From Aldrovandia affinis (lineage: Eukaryota; Chordata; Actinopteri; Notacanthiformes; Halosauridae), in contig JAINUG010000386.1 of assembly GCA_029706075.1 (NCBI GenBank), positions 420,498-484,497 on the forward strand: a stretch of DNA of 64,000 nt. Reading direction: 5' to 3'. Below are positions 21,095-33,011 of this stretch, in pieces. The position numbers were made by a program, and so were the translations under genes. Every line of letters begins with the position of its first letter. Position 1 is the first letter of the stretch. The notes under the pieces were generated by a model. That model made no database searches. It saw only the letters and a list, made by a program, of their open reading frames with translations, and was not told where the DNA came from.

Positions 21095-21757
21095 TATTTG
21101 GCTGCCTGCTGGACCCGGAACTGCGATTACCAGCTGCAAGACCTATTCGATTGTGTACAACAGCTAGCCCATGACCATCAGCAGGGGGCGGAGCGATGAC
21201 AGAAAAGGAACTATGATGCATGCTGCATGGACCGTGAGTTCCAAGCAGGTGAGCGGGTGTGGGTCTGTAATCCCCGCAGAAGAAAGGGCTGGTCGTCAAA
21301 ACTAGACAGCAATTGGGCAGGTCTCTGTCTTGTTCTGGAACAGCTAACAGATGTGGTCTACAAACTCTGACTTCACCAATGGTGACAAGTAGTGGTGCTA
21401 TACCACAATCGACTCACCCCATAACTGGGCGCTGAAGAATGCCCCTGGACCCTGAGGGGAGGTTACTCATCACCTGCCACAGGGCTATCCTCACCCCCCA
21501 GCAACTAGAACCTACCAGTCGGTTGCAAACCTATTTCCGCTCACCACTGGCAGCAGCCCGGGCCCCGGTTCATCACCGCTGCCTTGCTGCTGGGTCCCGA
21601 CCACCAACATCATCGTCGCCTGAGCCTGGCCAGACATTGCCACCTCGACAGCAGGGTGGGAGGCCTCGGAGACTACCAGTGTAGTTTGCAAACTTTGTTC
21701 CAGTGGACTGGGCCGGATGCAGTGGGGACAATGTTCATTTTTAAAAAGAGGGGGGAA
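21095..21757 (+). pseudogene. Ty3/gypsy integrase C-terminus and 3' pol end
   Basis: Broken frames show LAACWTRNCDYQLQDLFDCV, then FQAGERVWVCNPRRRKGWSS and KLDSNWAGLCLVLEQLTDVV, the C-terminal GPY-type region of gypsy integrase, then a proline-rich tail (about 21440-21690). It ends at the purine run AAAAAGAGGGGGGAA (21743-21757), a polypurine tract. Confidence 0.82.
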
Positions 21758-22090
21758 TGTAACAGTGGGCAGCTAGCCTAGCCACAGGAATCTTAGCTGA
21801 CTGCCATCTTGTTTGTTTGTAGCATCTAAGCCATATGCTACAAAGCTACCTTATGTCCCAGGGGCCCTTGCAGCCAGTTAAAACCGTAAATGTTCAAATG
21901 TGGAAATATCTATGTTGCTTGAGTGAAAGCCCCTTCTCCCCTCATGTGAATGATGTTTGTATGAGTGTATTTCATGTCGTCCACTGTCAGTGAGTGTGTA
22001 TGCGTTTTCAATTATACTTTCCGTCCAACGCTCTAAAGAAGATAGGTCTGAAAATCTTTCAAAAAATATTTTTGTATGCAAATTGTATTA
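21758..22090 (+). repeat. LTR of the first gypsy element (partial)
   Basis: TGTAACAGTGGGC follows the polypurine tract directly, the expected LTR start. The 3' boundary is uncertain; no CA end with a matching repeat is clear, so about 22090 is an estimate. Confidence 0.55.
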
Positions 22091-22900
22091 AGTACACATC
22101 TCAAACTAAATAATTTCGAGGAATACAATTTTCTGTGTAGTTTGCTCTGAACAGTATTTTTGTTTTGTGTAGGCTAGTATTCATTAGAATCAGATTGAGT
22201 AGAGATTACTCAATTATTATATCTTTAAAATGCATATGCGAAGGTATTTACCAATAAACAATTTATAAAACAAATGAACAAATAGAGCGCTCGGGCATAC
22301 AATAATGGTTTCATTACATTTTGCAGTGAAAGCTAAAACAATGCTGCCAAATTAAGATAAGGATAAAGAAAAGTTTAGTTGTAAACTAAACGGTACACTA
22401 TCAGCTGTGAAATTAACTTCTGGAAATAAAATTATTGGCATACTGTATTTGTTGTCTTAACCCAGAAACACTTTCAAGAAGTGAGCACGAGCCTTCACCC
22501 TCTTAGCTCCTTAGAAATGTGTGAAATGTCCAATAACAAGGACACTCTTGTTTCAGTGTACAAACTGCCAAACTAAAATGTTTTATTACCAGCAGTGGCA
22601 CAGTATAGCATGATAGATGCACAAGATACTAGTCACAGCATCTTAGTTTAAGAACCACTTAGAACCATAACTCACAAACTGCTATGGTATTTAGCTATAA
22701 TAACCTATAACCATATAAATACGATTTGCGTTACTCATTCTGTGAACATACTGTAGCGGTGGACTCCACGGAATCAAGAGTCATGAGACTTTGCGTTTCC
22801 ATTTTAGTACCACTTCTTTATTACAATAAAGCGTGTAGCACAGAGAAGTACAAAACACAAGCACAGATTCACACGGGTCACACTCACAACCCGTTTGCAC
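22091..22900. other. No gene recognised
   Basis: AT-rich DNA without coding, tandem repeat or terminal repeat structure that I can see. Confidence 0.4.
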
Positions 22901-23460
22901 ACAATGATGGTTGGGCAGCACATATATGGGTCAGTGACAAATAAGGCCTCTAAAAAGTTATTTAAAAAAGTTTGTTCAAAATAGATAAAATGCATATTTT
23001 TGAATCTGTGACAATGTGCTTAAACAAGCCTCATTTGTTAAATAACATTTCAATGTGTTTAAATTCATTTTTTGACTGTATTTTTAACTTGACTGACCAA
23101 AAAATGTCAGGTGGCGCAACCAAATATTTGTCAAATTATTTATATTTTCCTATTATTTATTATTTATTTATTTGAAGTGAAATCTTGGTCAAGTATCTAT
23201 TAGAGTGTCTATAGTGCCTTACAGATTTGTTTTTTGGGGGTTGATTATTATATTAACAATAATTTAAGATTACTGCATTCTAAGGGTCAGTGATTTAGTA
23301 TTTTTAACATCCAACGTGCATAACATATTTAACTTGAAACGAATAAACATTTTAGAGCATCTTGAAGCTTTAAATAACATTATTTATTTCATATAGTGGC
23401 ATTCCTTACGGTTTGCCACCTGATTTACAGGTTTCGCCACCTGACTTTTGCAACTGATTT
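22900..23460 (+). repeat. Diverged repeat, inverted partner at 25840-26440
   Basis: Landmarks in order on this strand: AATGATGGTTG, ATGGGTCA, ATGCATATTTTTG and AATGTCAGGTGGCGCAACC (to about 23121). The same landmarks in the same order occur on the minus strand from about 26440 down to 26224. The two arms surround the L2 LINE. Outside the landmarks the match is poor. Probably an old repeat family in inverted orientation. Confidence 0.5.
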
Positions 23461-23473
23461 CAAATTAAACAGG

Positions 23474-25717
23474 CCCCCCCGCCCCCTGGCTAACCGATTC
23501 CATTCGGGCTAACCGACTGAAGCTGCGTTCGGCAGAAAGGAAATGGAGAAAATCCAAATCCCCTGCAGCTCGGTCTGACTTCCACACACTCCTGGCTTCC
23601 TTCTCCGCTAACCTCTCCTCTGCTAAGTCTGCATTTTCCTTTCTAAAATTCAATCTTCTGTTTCCAACCCACGTAAACTCTATGCTACGTTTTCCTCTCT
23701 CCTCACCCCTCCTCCTCCCCCACCCCCTCCTCTATAACCGCCGATGACTTCTCATCCTTCTTTCACGAGAAGGTTGAGGTCATTCGCAACTCCTTCCCCC
23801 CAACCTCTCCCTCTCCCATCCCGCTACCTAAACCTCCTACTCCTCTGTCCTCCTTCTCACCCCTCCCTGACTCTGACATCCTTCAACTTGTTCTCTCCCA
23901 CCGTCCCACCACCTGCCCTCTTGATCCCATTCCTTCCCCCCTCTTCCAGTCCATTGCTATGGACATCCTCCCCTTTGTCTCTAATGTCATTAACTCATCT
24001 CTTTCCTCTGGCTCTGTCCCCTCCTCCCTCAAATGCGCTCAGGTTGTCCCCCTCCTCAAAAAAACCCTCTCTGAATCCTGCTGTCATCTCTAACTACCGA
24101 CCTGTCTCTCTCCTCCCATTCCTCTCCAAAACGTTAGAGCGGGCTGTCTATAATCAACTGTCTGCTCATCTCTCACAGAACGACCTGCTTGATCCTAACC
24201 AATCTGGGTTCAGAGCAGGCCACTCCACAGAGACTGCTCTCCTTGCGGTCACAGAGGCTCTTCACATCGCTAAGTCCCGATCCCTTAGCTCCGTCCTCCT
24301 TCTCCTCGACCTGTCGGCGGCATTCGACACCGTGGACCACCGGATCCTGCTCTCATCTCTCGTCGAGATGGGAATCTCTGGATCTGTGTTGACATGGTTT
24401 GAGTCCTACCTGGCTGACCGGTCCTACCAGGTGACCTGGAGAGGATCCCTCTCCTCTCCCCCCACCCTCTCTACCGGTGTCCCGCAGGGCTCGGTGCTAG
24501 GCCCTGTCCTATTTTCTCTGTACACCAAGTCACTTGGTTCTGTTATTTCTGCTCATGGTTTTTCCTATCACTGTTATGTTGATGACACTCAACTGTTTCT
24601 CTCCTTCCCTCCATCTGATACCCAGGTCCCGCACGGATCTCTGCATGCCTGGCTGACATCTCCGCATGGATGTCCACCCACCACCTGAAGCTGAACCTGG
24701 GGAAGACAGAGCTGCTCTTCCTCCCAGCGAAGGGCTCCCCGATGATTGATGCATCAATCACCGTGGAAGGCTCCATAGTGTCTCCGTCCCAGTCTGCCAG
24801 GAGTCTTGGGGTAACCCTGGACAACCAGCTGTGCTTCTCGAGCCATATTGCAGCGATCACTCGGACCTGCCGTTTCTCCCCACAACATCCGGAGGATCCG
24901 ACCGTTCCTCACCCAAGAGGCCACTCAACTCCTGGTCCAGGCCCTGGTGATCTCACGTCTGGACTACTGCAACTCCTTGCTGGCAGGCCTTCCGGCCTGT
25001 GCCATCAAGCCACTGCAACTAGTCCAGAACGCTGCTGCTCGCCTGGTGTTCAACCAGCCGAAGTTCACCTCCACGTCACCCCTCTACTCTCCTCTCTGCA
25101 CTGGCTCCCCATCGCAGCACGCATCAGATTCAAGTCACTGGTGCTTGCTTTTCAAGTGGCCAGAGGCACTGCTCCCCATACCTCCAGTCACTCATCACGC
25201 CCTACACCCCCGTCCAGACCTCTCCGCTCTGCCTCCGCTGGCAGACTGACTGCCCCATCCCTCCGGGCGCCTGGCAGCGCTCCTCGCGGTCTCGCCTCTT
25301 CTCTGTCCTGGTCCTCGTTGGTGGAACGACCTCCCGCAATTGGTCAGGACTGCGGAATCACTTCAATCTTCCGCAAGAGACTCAAAACCCACCTCTTCAG
25401 ACTCCACTACCTCTGATCTCTGTCCATCTAGCTAAATTGTCTTCACCACTGTCTACTTGTTCAACACTATACTCTTTATTTAAAAAAAAAAAAAAAAAAA
25501 AAAAAATTGTACATTTTGTAAACATTGTAAAATACCTTTTCCTTCCCGGTGTTACAGGTATGGTACGCAGATGCCTGCAATGATGTCTATTGCTGTATTC
25601 CTGCACTGATCTCGTGCGCTAACTGTGATTGTTCCTACCATGTATTGATGCACATCTTGTAAGTCGCTCTGGATAAGAGCGTCTGCTAAATGCTTAAAAT
25701 GTAAAATGTAATGTAAT
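23474..25717 (+). mobile_element. L2-like LINE, copy A, 5'-truncated
   Basis: The element begins in the linker (RLKLRSAERKWRKSK) and runs through RT and a C-terminal region to a 3' UTR with an internal A28 run (about 25479-25506) and the tail GTAAGTCGCTCTGGATAAGA, TGCTAAATGC and (AAAATGT)n. Three more pieces of the same family lie at 27520, 31836 and 33012. The near-identity between pieces suggests recent activity. Confidence 0.92.
23744..25416 (+). pseudogene. L2-like reverse transcriptase, with frameshifts
   Basis: 23744-24688 carries RT: NYRPVSLLPFLSKTLERAVY, NQSGFRAGHSTETALLAV, LLLDLSAAFDTVDH (catalytic Asp), [18 protein letters not shown] and CYVDDTQLFLS, where the usual A of YADD is V. 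A frameshift near 24640 and another near 24880 move coding to 24670-25416 and 24848-25249, which hold LGVTLDNQLCFS, LVQALVISRLDYCNSLLAGL and LVQNAAARLVFNQP. Compared with the minus copy at 27520-29013, bases are missing near 24877. The endonuclease is absent. Confidence 0.9.
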
Positions 25718-26826
25718 GCTTCTACTTGGACACCTGCATTAGCTTTGACCTATGCTAGCAATAGCATACAAATCATTTTAAAACAGAATAAGTAATTTTA
25801 TGATAAAATAACATTTTCCTAGTTTTAAATTGGTTGTACCACCTGACATGGAAAGTGTACCATCCTACCTATGAACGTAGCTATTTTTATCAATATTTGA
25901 GAGAGCTCCGCAAACCTTTTCAGTCAGCCATGGATGTCAGATAGGGTCCTCTGGATGATGCAACATCTGGCTGATGCAATAGCCTCTTGACTTAAAAATA
26001 AAAGTCCCATGTTTACGGGTTTGTGCCACCCTGACATTTGAAAAGCACAAATTGCCGGACAAAAGTTCCTCAATTATCTCAATAGCTTTAAAACTATTGT
26101 TATTTGTAAAATGGTGTTTATTTGAAAGGTTTCAAACATAAAATCATGCCACAGTATTTTATATTGAATTTATTATTATTAAAATACCACTTTTTACAGT
26201 TTTCTTAATCTGTTCCTTTGCTCGGACGGTTGCGCCACCTGACATTTTTGGGGTTTGAGATGCCAAACACAAAAGTAATATATATTATTTGAATGTACTG
26301 AAAATTGATTCAAACTAAACATGTTTTATATAATAAATCATATATGACTTGAATTGATTAATTTATTTTTAAATGGAAATAATGAACTCGGACACAAAAA
26401 TATGCATGTCATGTCTTTGACCCATATACATTCAGCCATCATTCTCAACAGGGCTTTCATTCCAGACATATGTGGTACTTTACATCAGAATATGTGCACA
26501 TGTATTAACATAGCTATCTTATAATCTTACGCTTAGCTGGCCGAAAGGGCCTCTGGGACATATTACAGTTTATTCAGTTACTATTAGCCACCTAGCATGC
26601 TAATCCCTTCGTATAATGGAGGTCAGCTAGCATTTCCGTAGCTAGGCTTGCTGACCCCCGTTACAATACATTAACAGAACTCACAGTTTAACTTGGCCTA
26701 AACATTTTTGATAAAATAGTTCTTCCATCCTTGAGCGGCCAATTTTAGCACATTGCGACTAACCACTAGCAGCACTAATCAAAATACATTCAGCCCCATA
26801 GTCTTCAAGCAACTATTTTTTCTGAA
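25718..26826. repeat. AT-rich DNA with the right arm of a diverged inverted repeat
   Basis: Contains CCACCTGACAT-like motifs at about 25850, 26029 and 26234, and the inverted partner of 22900-23121. No coding region is seen. Confidence 0.4.
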
Positions 26827-27107
26827 ATGATGATGATGAAAAAACAAAACAATTGGCTGACATTTTCTTTCAATGTGCACAGGCGTATGCAGCAACCTAG
26901 GAACAAATTGATTTGTGCTTTATACACTGTAGATTTGCAATGCCATTCTGATTCTTCTGTTTTCTCCTTTAAAACACATAATTTGTGCTCAAATCATTCG
27001 GTACAATTATTTTTTACATGAGCATATTGCATTTAGAACACAACTCTGTAATTATAATAGTGCAATGTTTAATGAAAGAATATCCTAAACACATTGGAAA
27101 TTCCTAC

Positions 27108-27519
27108 AGTGTGCAGAGAGAGAGGAGCAGTGGTACAGTGTTACAGTGTTACAGTGTTACAGGGTGCAGAGAGAGGGGAGCAGTGTTACAGTGTTACAGG
27201 GTGCAGAGAGAGAGGAGCAGTGTTACAGTGTTACAGGGTGCAGAGAGAGAGGAGCAGTGTGTTACAGTGTTACAGGGTGCAGAGAGAGGGGAGCAGTGTT
27301 ACAGTGTTACAGGGTGCAGAGAGGAGCAGTGTGTTACAGTGTTACAGGGTGCAGAGAGAGGGGAGCAGTGTTACAGTGTTACAGGGTGCAGAGAGAAGGG
27401 AGCAGTGTTACAGTGTTACAGGGTGCAGAGAGAGAGGAGCAGTGTGTTACAGTGTTACAGGGTGCAGAGAGAGGGGAGCAGTGTTACAGTGTTACAGGGT
27501 GCAGAGAGAGAGGAGCAGT
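27108..27519. repeat. 37-bp minisatellite, left block, about 11 units
   Basis: The unit is two GTGTTACA octamers followed by GGGTGCAGAGAGAGGGGAGCA. Variants of 39 bp (extra GT) and 34-35 bp (shorter GAG run) occur. All three plus frames stay open because 37 is not a multiple of 3 and the unit has no stop, so the long frames here are not genes. The right block continues at 29014. Confidence 0.97.
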
Positions 27520-29013
27520 GTGCATCAATACATGGTAGGAACAATCACAGTTAGCGCACGAGATCAGTGCAGGAATACAGCAATAGACATCATTGCAGGC
27601 ATCTGCGTACCATACATGTAACACCGGGTATAGTGTTGAACAAGTAGACAGTGGTGAAGACAATTTAGCTAGATGGACAGAGATCAGGGGTAGTGGAGTC
27701 TGAAGAGGTGGGTTTTGAGTCTCTTGCGGAAGATTGGAAGTGATTCCGCAGTCCTGACCAATTGCGGGAGGTCATTCCACCAACGAGGGACCAGGACAGA
27801 GAAGAGGCGAGACCGCGAGGAGCGGCTGCCAGGCGCCTGGAGGGATGGGGCAGTCAGTCTGCCAGCGGAGGCGGAGCGGAGAGGTCTGGACGGGGTGTAG
27901 GGCGTGATGAGTGACTGGAGTTATGGGGGAGCAGTACCTCTGGCCGCTTGAAAAGCAAGCACCAGTGACTTGAATCTGATGCATGCTGCGATGGGGAGCC
28001 AGTGCAGAGAGGAGAGTAGAGGGGTGACGTGGGTGAACTTCGGCTGGTTGAACACCAGGCGAGCAGCAGCGTTCTGGACTAGTTGCAGTGGCTTGATGGC
28101 ACAGGCCGGAAGGTCTGCCAGCAAGGAGTTGCAGTAGTCCAGACGTGAGATCACCAGGGCCTGGACCAGGAGTTGAGTGGCCTCTTGGGTGAGGAACGGT
28201 CGGATCCTCCGGATGTTGTGGAGGGAGAAACGGCAGGTCCGAGTGATCGCTGCAATATGGCTCGAGAAGCACAGCTGGTTGTCCAGGGTTACCCCAAGAC
28301 TCCTGGCAGACTGGGACGGAGACACTATGGAGCCTTCCACGGTGATTGATGCATCAATCATCGGGAGCCCTTCGCTGGGAGGAAGAGCAGCTCTGTCTTC
28401 CCAGGTTCAGCTTCAGGTGGTGGGTGGACATCCATGCGGAGATGTCAGCCAGGCATGCAGAGATCCGTGCCGGGACCTGGGTATCAGATGGAGGGAAGGA
28501 GAGAAACAGTTGAGTATCATCAGCATAACAGTGATAGGAAAAACCATGAGCAGAAATAACAGAGCCAAGTGACTTGGTGTACAGAGAAAATAGGACAGGG
28601 CCTAGCACCGAGCCCTGCGGGACACCGGTAGAGAGGGTGCGGGGAGAGGAGAGGGATCCTCTCCAGGCCACCTGGTAGGACCAGTCAGCCAGGTAGGACT
28701 CAAACCATGTCAACACAGATCCAGAGATTCCCATCTCGACGAGAGATGAGAGCAGGATCCGGTGGTCCACGGTGTCGAATGCCGCCGACAGGTCGAGGAG
28801 AAGGAGGACGGAGCTAAGGGATTGGGACTTAGCAATGTGAAGAGCCTCTGTGACCGCAAGGAGAGCAGTCTCTGTGGAGTGGCCTGCTCTGAACCCAGAT
28901 TGGTTAGGATCAAGCAGGTCGTTCTGTGAGAGATGAGCAGACAGTTGATTATAGACAGCCCGCTCTAACGTTTTGGAGAGGAAAGGGAGGAGAGAGACAG
29001 GTCGGTAGTTAGA
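27520..29013 (-). mobile_element. L2-like LINE, copy B, inside the minisatellite
   Basis: Minus-strand RT fragments are [31 protein letters not shown] (intact YADD), LGVTLDNQLCFS and LVQALVISRLDYC. The 3' UTR ends at TGCATCAATACATGG (plus strand, about 27520), so the last 60-70 bp (the GTAAGTCGCTCTGG tail) are missing. The 5' end is cut within RT near 29013. Minisatellite units abut both sides. Frameshifts are present; not functional. Confidence 0.92.
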
Positions 29014-29735
29014 GACTACAGGGTGCAGAGAGAGAGGAGCAGTGTTACAGTGTTATAGGGTGCAGAGAGAGGGGAGCAGTGTTACAGTGTTACATGGTGC
29101 AGAGAGAGGGGAGCAGTGTTACAGTGTTACAGGGTGCAGAGAGAGAGGAGCAGTGTTACAGTGTTATAGGGTGCAGAGAGAGGGGAGCAGTGTTACAGTG
29201 TTACATGGTGCAGAGAGAGGGGAGCAGTGTTACAGTGTTACAGGGTGCAGAGAGAGAGGAGCAGTGTTACGGTGTTACAGGGTGCAGAGAGAGGGGAGCA
29301 GTGTTACAGTGTTACAGGGTGCAGAGAGAGAGGAGCAGTGTTACGGTGTTACAGGGTGCAGAGAGAGAGGAGCAGTGTTACAGTGTTACAGGGTGCAGAG
29401 AGAGGGGAGCAGTGTTACAGGGTGCAGAGAGAGGGGAGCAGTGTTACAGTGTTACAGGGTGCAGAGAGAGAGGAGCAGTGTTACAGTGTTACAGGGTGCA
29501 GAGAGAGGAGCAGTGTTACAGTGTTACAGGGTGCAGAGAGAGGAGCAGTGTTACAGTGTTACAGGGTGCAGAGAGAGGAGCAGTGTTACAGTGTTACAGG
29601 GTGCAGAGAGAGGGGAGCAGTGTTACAGTGTTACAGGGTGCAGAGAGAGGAGCAGTGTTACAGTGTTACAGGGTGCAGAGAGAGGGGAGCAGTGTTACAG
29701 GGTGCAGAGAGAGGGGAGCAGTGATAGTGTTACAG
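29014..29735. repeat. 37-bp minisatellite, right block, about 20 units
   Basis: Same unit as the left block. Variants include TATAGGG and CATGG forms and units lacking one GTGTTACA octamer (about 29395-29430 and 29680-29715). A higher-order pattern is visible: the TATAGG-then-CATGG pair repeats at 29050-29100 and 29165-29215, suggesting duplication of several units together. Confidence 0.97.
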
Positions 29736-30849
29736 TGTGACAAAATGAATGACCTCTCAGCTGAACAAAGCAACTGTAGCCTAGATCACCCTATTCAAGG
29801 TATTTCAGGGTGTCTTTTAATTCATCCTCTACTTAGCCAAAATTCAATTGGGATCTGTTGCTGGTCGCAGATGGAGTTCAATGACCACAGACCCCAATTG
29901 GCTTATTTGCTAAACTGATGTCAATATTTGCTTGCAAGTTAACCCTAACTGGAAGGCAGTCTGTAAGAAGAACAAGCTGATAATTATATACCTACAAATT
30001 GTCAAGCCCCCCTTTTATTATGTCCACCAATATTTAATAGGCGGTTACATCCTTGGTTTAAAGTATGCTTTATTTTAGCAGATGATAATATAAATACAAT
30101 GATAAGTATAGTGTGGAGATCCAGTCTGGTTGATGTTTGATTTAATGTGTTTAAAAGTAGCTTCCTGCTGAAAAAAGCATATCTATTTTCAACAATATTC
30201 AGAACAAAATTATTTGAAAAAATAAATTGAAAGAAAAAATATTCTTTCACATTATTGAATGTTTTAGACAGTAACATGTTTCATTGAAAATGTTCAGGGA
30301 TCTGCAGGAGTGTTTTTCCAGCATCTAAAGAATTAAAGTATTTGAAATATGTATTTGACCCAGGTCGGGTAATGCTTGGAAAGTAACTCTCTGGGCAGCA
30401 CTTACAATTAGGTTACGTACAACTGACTGACAGAATGTATACTTATTTACTGCCTTTGTCTCATAAATATTGACAGACAGTGTTAAAGGTAAACATGTTT
30501 TTATTTGGACACAAAAAAAACACCAAAATGCATTGCCAGAGACTGATCAAAAATGGTAACTGCACATCATTTCAAGTATTTGTATTACAATTTTAAGAGT
30601 GACACAGATATGTTAACTTTGTCCAAAGCCATAACCTTGCCCTCAGTACAGTAATCTTCTGAAAGATCAAGACAAGGAGTGGGGCTTGGGTAAGGGTTTT
30701 ATGCACCGACTTAGCTCTTAGTGCAAGCAGCACCCCAGAGACCCGAAAAAGACAGTGGAATTGCAAAAGGTACAATCAGGCCTTGGCTCTCCTGTAACTG
30801 GCCTGGTTATGGAAGTCGAGCTAACATCCTGTGTGTTAAAAAAAATAAT
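29736..30849. other. No gene recognised
   Basis: AT-rich DNA. I see no coding region, terminal repeats or RNA gene. Confidence 0.4.
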
Positions 30850-31330
30850 TCTGTGTACAGTTCTGAGCACCGCACCACAAGAAAGATATAGAATCTCTTG
30901 AAAAAGTTCAAAGAAGGGCAACTAAACTGATACCTGGTATGAAAGGTAAAAGTTATGATGATAGATTAAGGCACTCAATCTATTTAAGCTTAGAAAATGG
31001 AGACTTAGGGGGGATTTGATTGTGGTTTTTAAATTCCTAAAAGTGAATAACAAGGTGGAATACCAAAGATTTTTTAAGATAAGTGGGGTCAGCAGAACAA
31101 GAGGCCACAGGTGGAAATTAGTTAAAGCGCAATTCCGCACAGATATTAGGAAGTTTTTCTTTACAGAGAGTTGTCAATTGCTGGAACAGCTTGTCGTGTT
31201 GGGTAGTAGAGGCAGAAACACTTGGGCTATTCAAGTCCAGGCTAGATGTAATACTAGATACTCTTAGGACATGATGAGCCTAGATGGGCCGAATGGTCCG
31301 TTCTCGTCATTATGTATTCTTATGTTCTTC
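30850..31330 (+). pseudogene. CR1-like LINE 3' end, copy A
   Basis: Broken translation reads KVQRRATKLIPGMKGKSYDD and RLRHSIYLSLENGDLGG, the conserved region after RT. The element ends GGGCCGAATGGTCCGTTCTC and then TATGTATTCTTATGTTCTT, the octamer-type tail of CR1 LINEs. A second copy of the same family is at 41820-44745. Confidence 0.85.
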
Positions 31331-31835
31331 TTATATTCTATACATTTTCTGGTGCTGGCCCTGGAATTAATCATTTACTTTAGCCATGTTTTTGGTCTTT
31401 TCCTTGCACAGTGTTGTATACACATATATTTTGAATAAAAATATATTGTGCTCTTATGTCAGCACTTTGAGTTGAAAACTAAGGTGTGAAAATGAAAGGA
31501 ATTCAGGAACTAAAGTAAATTCATAATTTATATTAGGCTAAAAGATTCAAATGTTTTGGTATGTTGTCTTCATTGATGTGATGTGCTGATGGCAGTCCTA
31601 TATCCTACATCTAACAAACTGTAAAGCTTAATCTTACAAACAAAATGGTGTCTAAGTACCAGTGTCAGTCCAAGGCCTTAGTTTTGCTCATGGGTCAGTT
31701 TTAGAAGTACACACAGTGGTCATGACTCACTCTTGATTACTCTCTTTCCTTTATTGTTGGAGGCCTCATTGCATAGGGTTAAATCCATACCATGGAAACC
31801 ACCTGTAGAAAGCACAAAGAGATCATTACCCCTAC

Positions 31836-32135
31836 CTCATTACCTCCACTACCCCTGATCTCTGTCCATCAAGCTAAATTGTCTTCACCACTGTTTACTT
31901 GTTCAACACTATACTCTTTAAAAAAAAAAAAAAATTCACTAACCTTTTCCTTCCCCGGTGTTACAGGTATGGTACGCAGATGCCTGCAATGATGTCTATT
32001 GCTGTATTCCTGCACTGATCTCGTGCGCTAACTATGATTGTTCCTACCATGTATTGATGCACATCTTGTAAGTCGCTCTGGATAAGAGCGTCTGCTAAAT
32101 GCTTAAAATGTAAAATGTAAATGTAAATGTCATTT
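31836..32135 (+). mobile_element. L2-like LINE, copy C, 3' end only
   Basis: Matches copy A from its CTGATCTCTGTCCATC segment to the GTAAGTCGCTCTGGATAAGA and TGCTAAATGC tail. It contains an A-run (31919-31934) shorter than that of copy A. No coding part remains. Confidence 0.92.
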
Positions 32136-33011
32136 AAGGGCTACAACAAGATTATTTCCCACTGTCCTACCATTTGGAGGAAAACACAAAGGAACAATGA
32201 GCATCTCAAAGATATCACTGTAGATTAAGTGTAGGAAATAATTATGTATGAGTAATAACAACACTAGGCCTGAAACTGCAGTCATAATCTTTATCATGTA
32301 AGAGATCATTATTAAGTAGGTGTGAGAGTGCTAGGTGCACAATCTGATGCTGGATAGAATAGTCATCCCTGAGTACTGAATCATGCTGTGAAGCCTGAGG
32401 TGAGGGTGGGTTAGTGAGAGACTCCACTCCCCCTGGCTGGGTCCCCAGGCCGTGGTGTCACCACCCTGCCTCCCCCCACAGCGTCTCTGTCCCACTGATG
32501 CCACACACTGCTCCCATCCCCCTAAACCACTTAAAATGGCTCCATCAATCTCCCGTGGCCAGCATGGAATTCATTGGCTTTATTTTTTATTCTATTACTT
32601 TTTCTGTTTCAGCAGATTCAATGTTGGTAGTGACATGAGCACAGTGGTGGGAGACTTTGCCATTTCTGTACATTTTAATAACATTGTGACTGTACAGCAA
32701 TTTGGCTACCCATGTATGGCTACACACACACACATACTTGACTGGTTCGCATCCCTTGGGGAGGATGAACAAGTGTTTTTTTGTCTACATTTAAATATGT
32801 TACATTGGCTAGTATACAGTTCTCCTCTGTATATATCACCATTAAATTGCACAACTTCAGTGGGAGAAGGAAGTGGCTCATTCTTAATCATGTATTTCCC
32901 AAGCAGAGAGCATCACATACATTGCATTTTATGCATGGTTCCTTATTCCTGATCATAGCCCTCAGTATAGGTTTATGTGAGTGCATTGACTGTGTTTGTC
33001 AAGCACTAATG
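32136..33011. other. No gene recognised
   Basis: Mixed-composition DNA. The plus frame 32452-32952 (166 codons) has no domain I recognise. Confidence 0.4.

Noticed and set aside
27108-29735. Long open reading frames of repeated peptides (CYSVTGCRERGAV type) in all three plus frames
   Set aside because: They follow from a stop-free 37-bp repeat read in three phases; no start context, splice sites or domain supports a gene.
27108-29735. Regular repeats that could suggest a CRISPR array
   Set aside because: Units are contiguous tandem copies with no unique spacers, and the DNA is clearly eukaryotic.
32452-32952. Plus-strand 166-codon frame
   Set aside because: Composition and lack of motifs do not support a gene; no flanking exon evidence.
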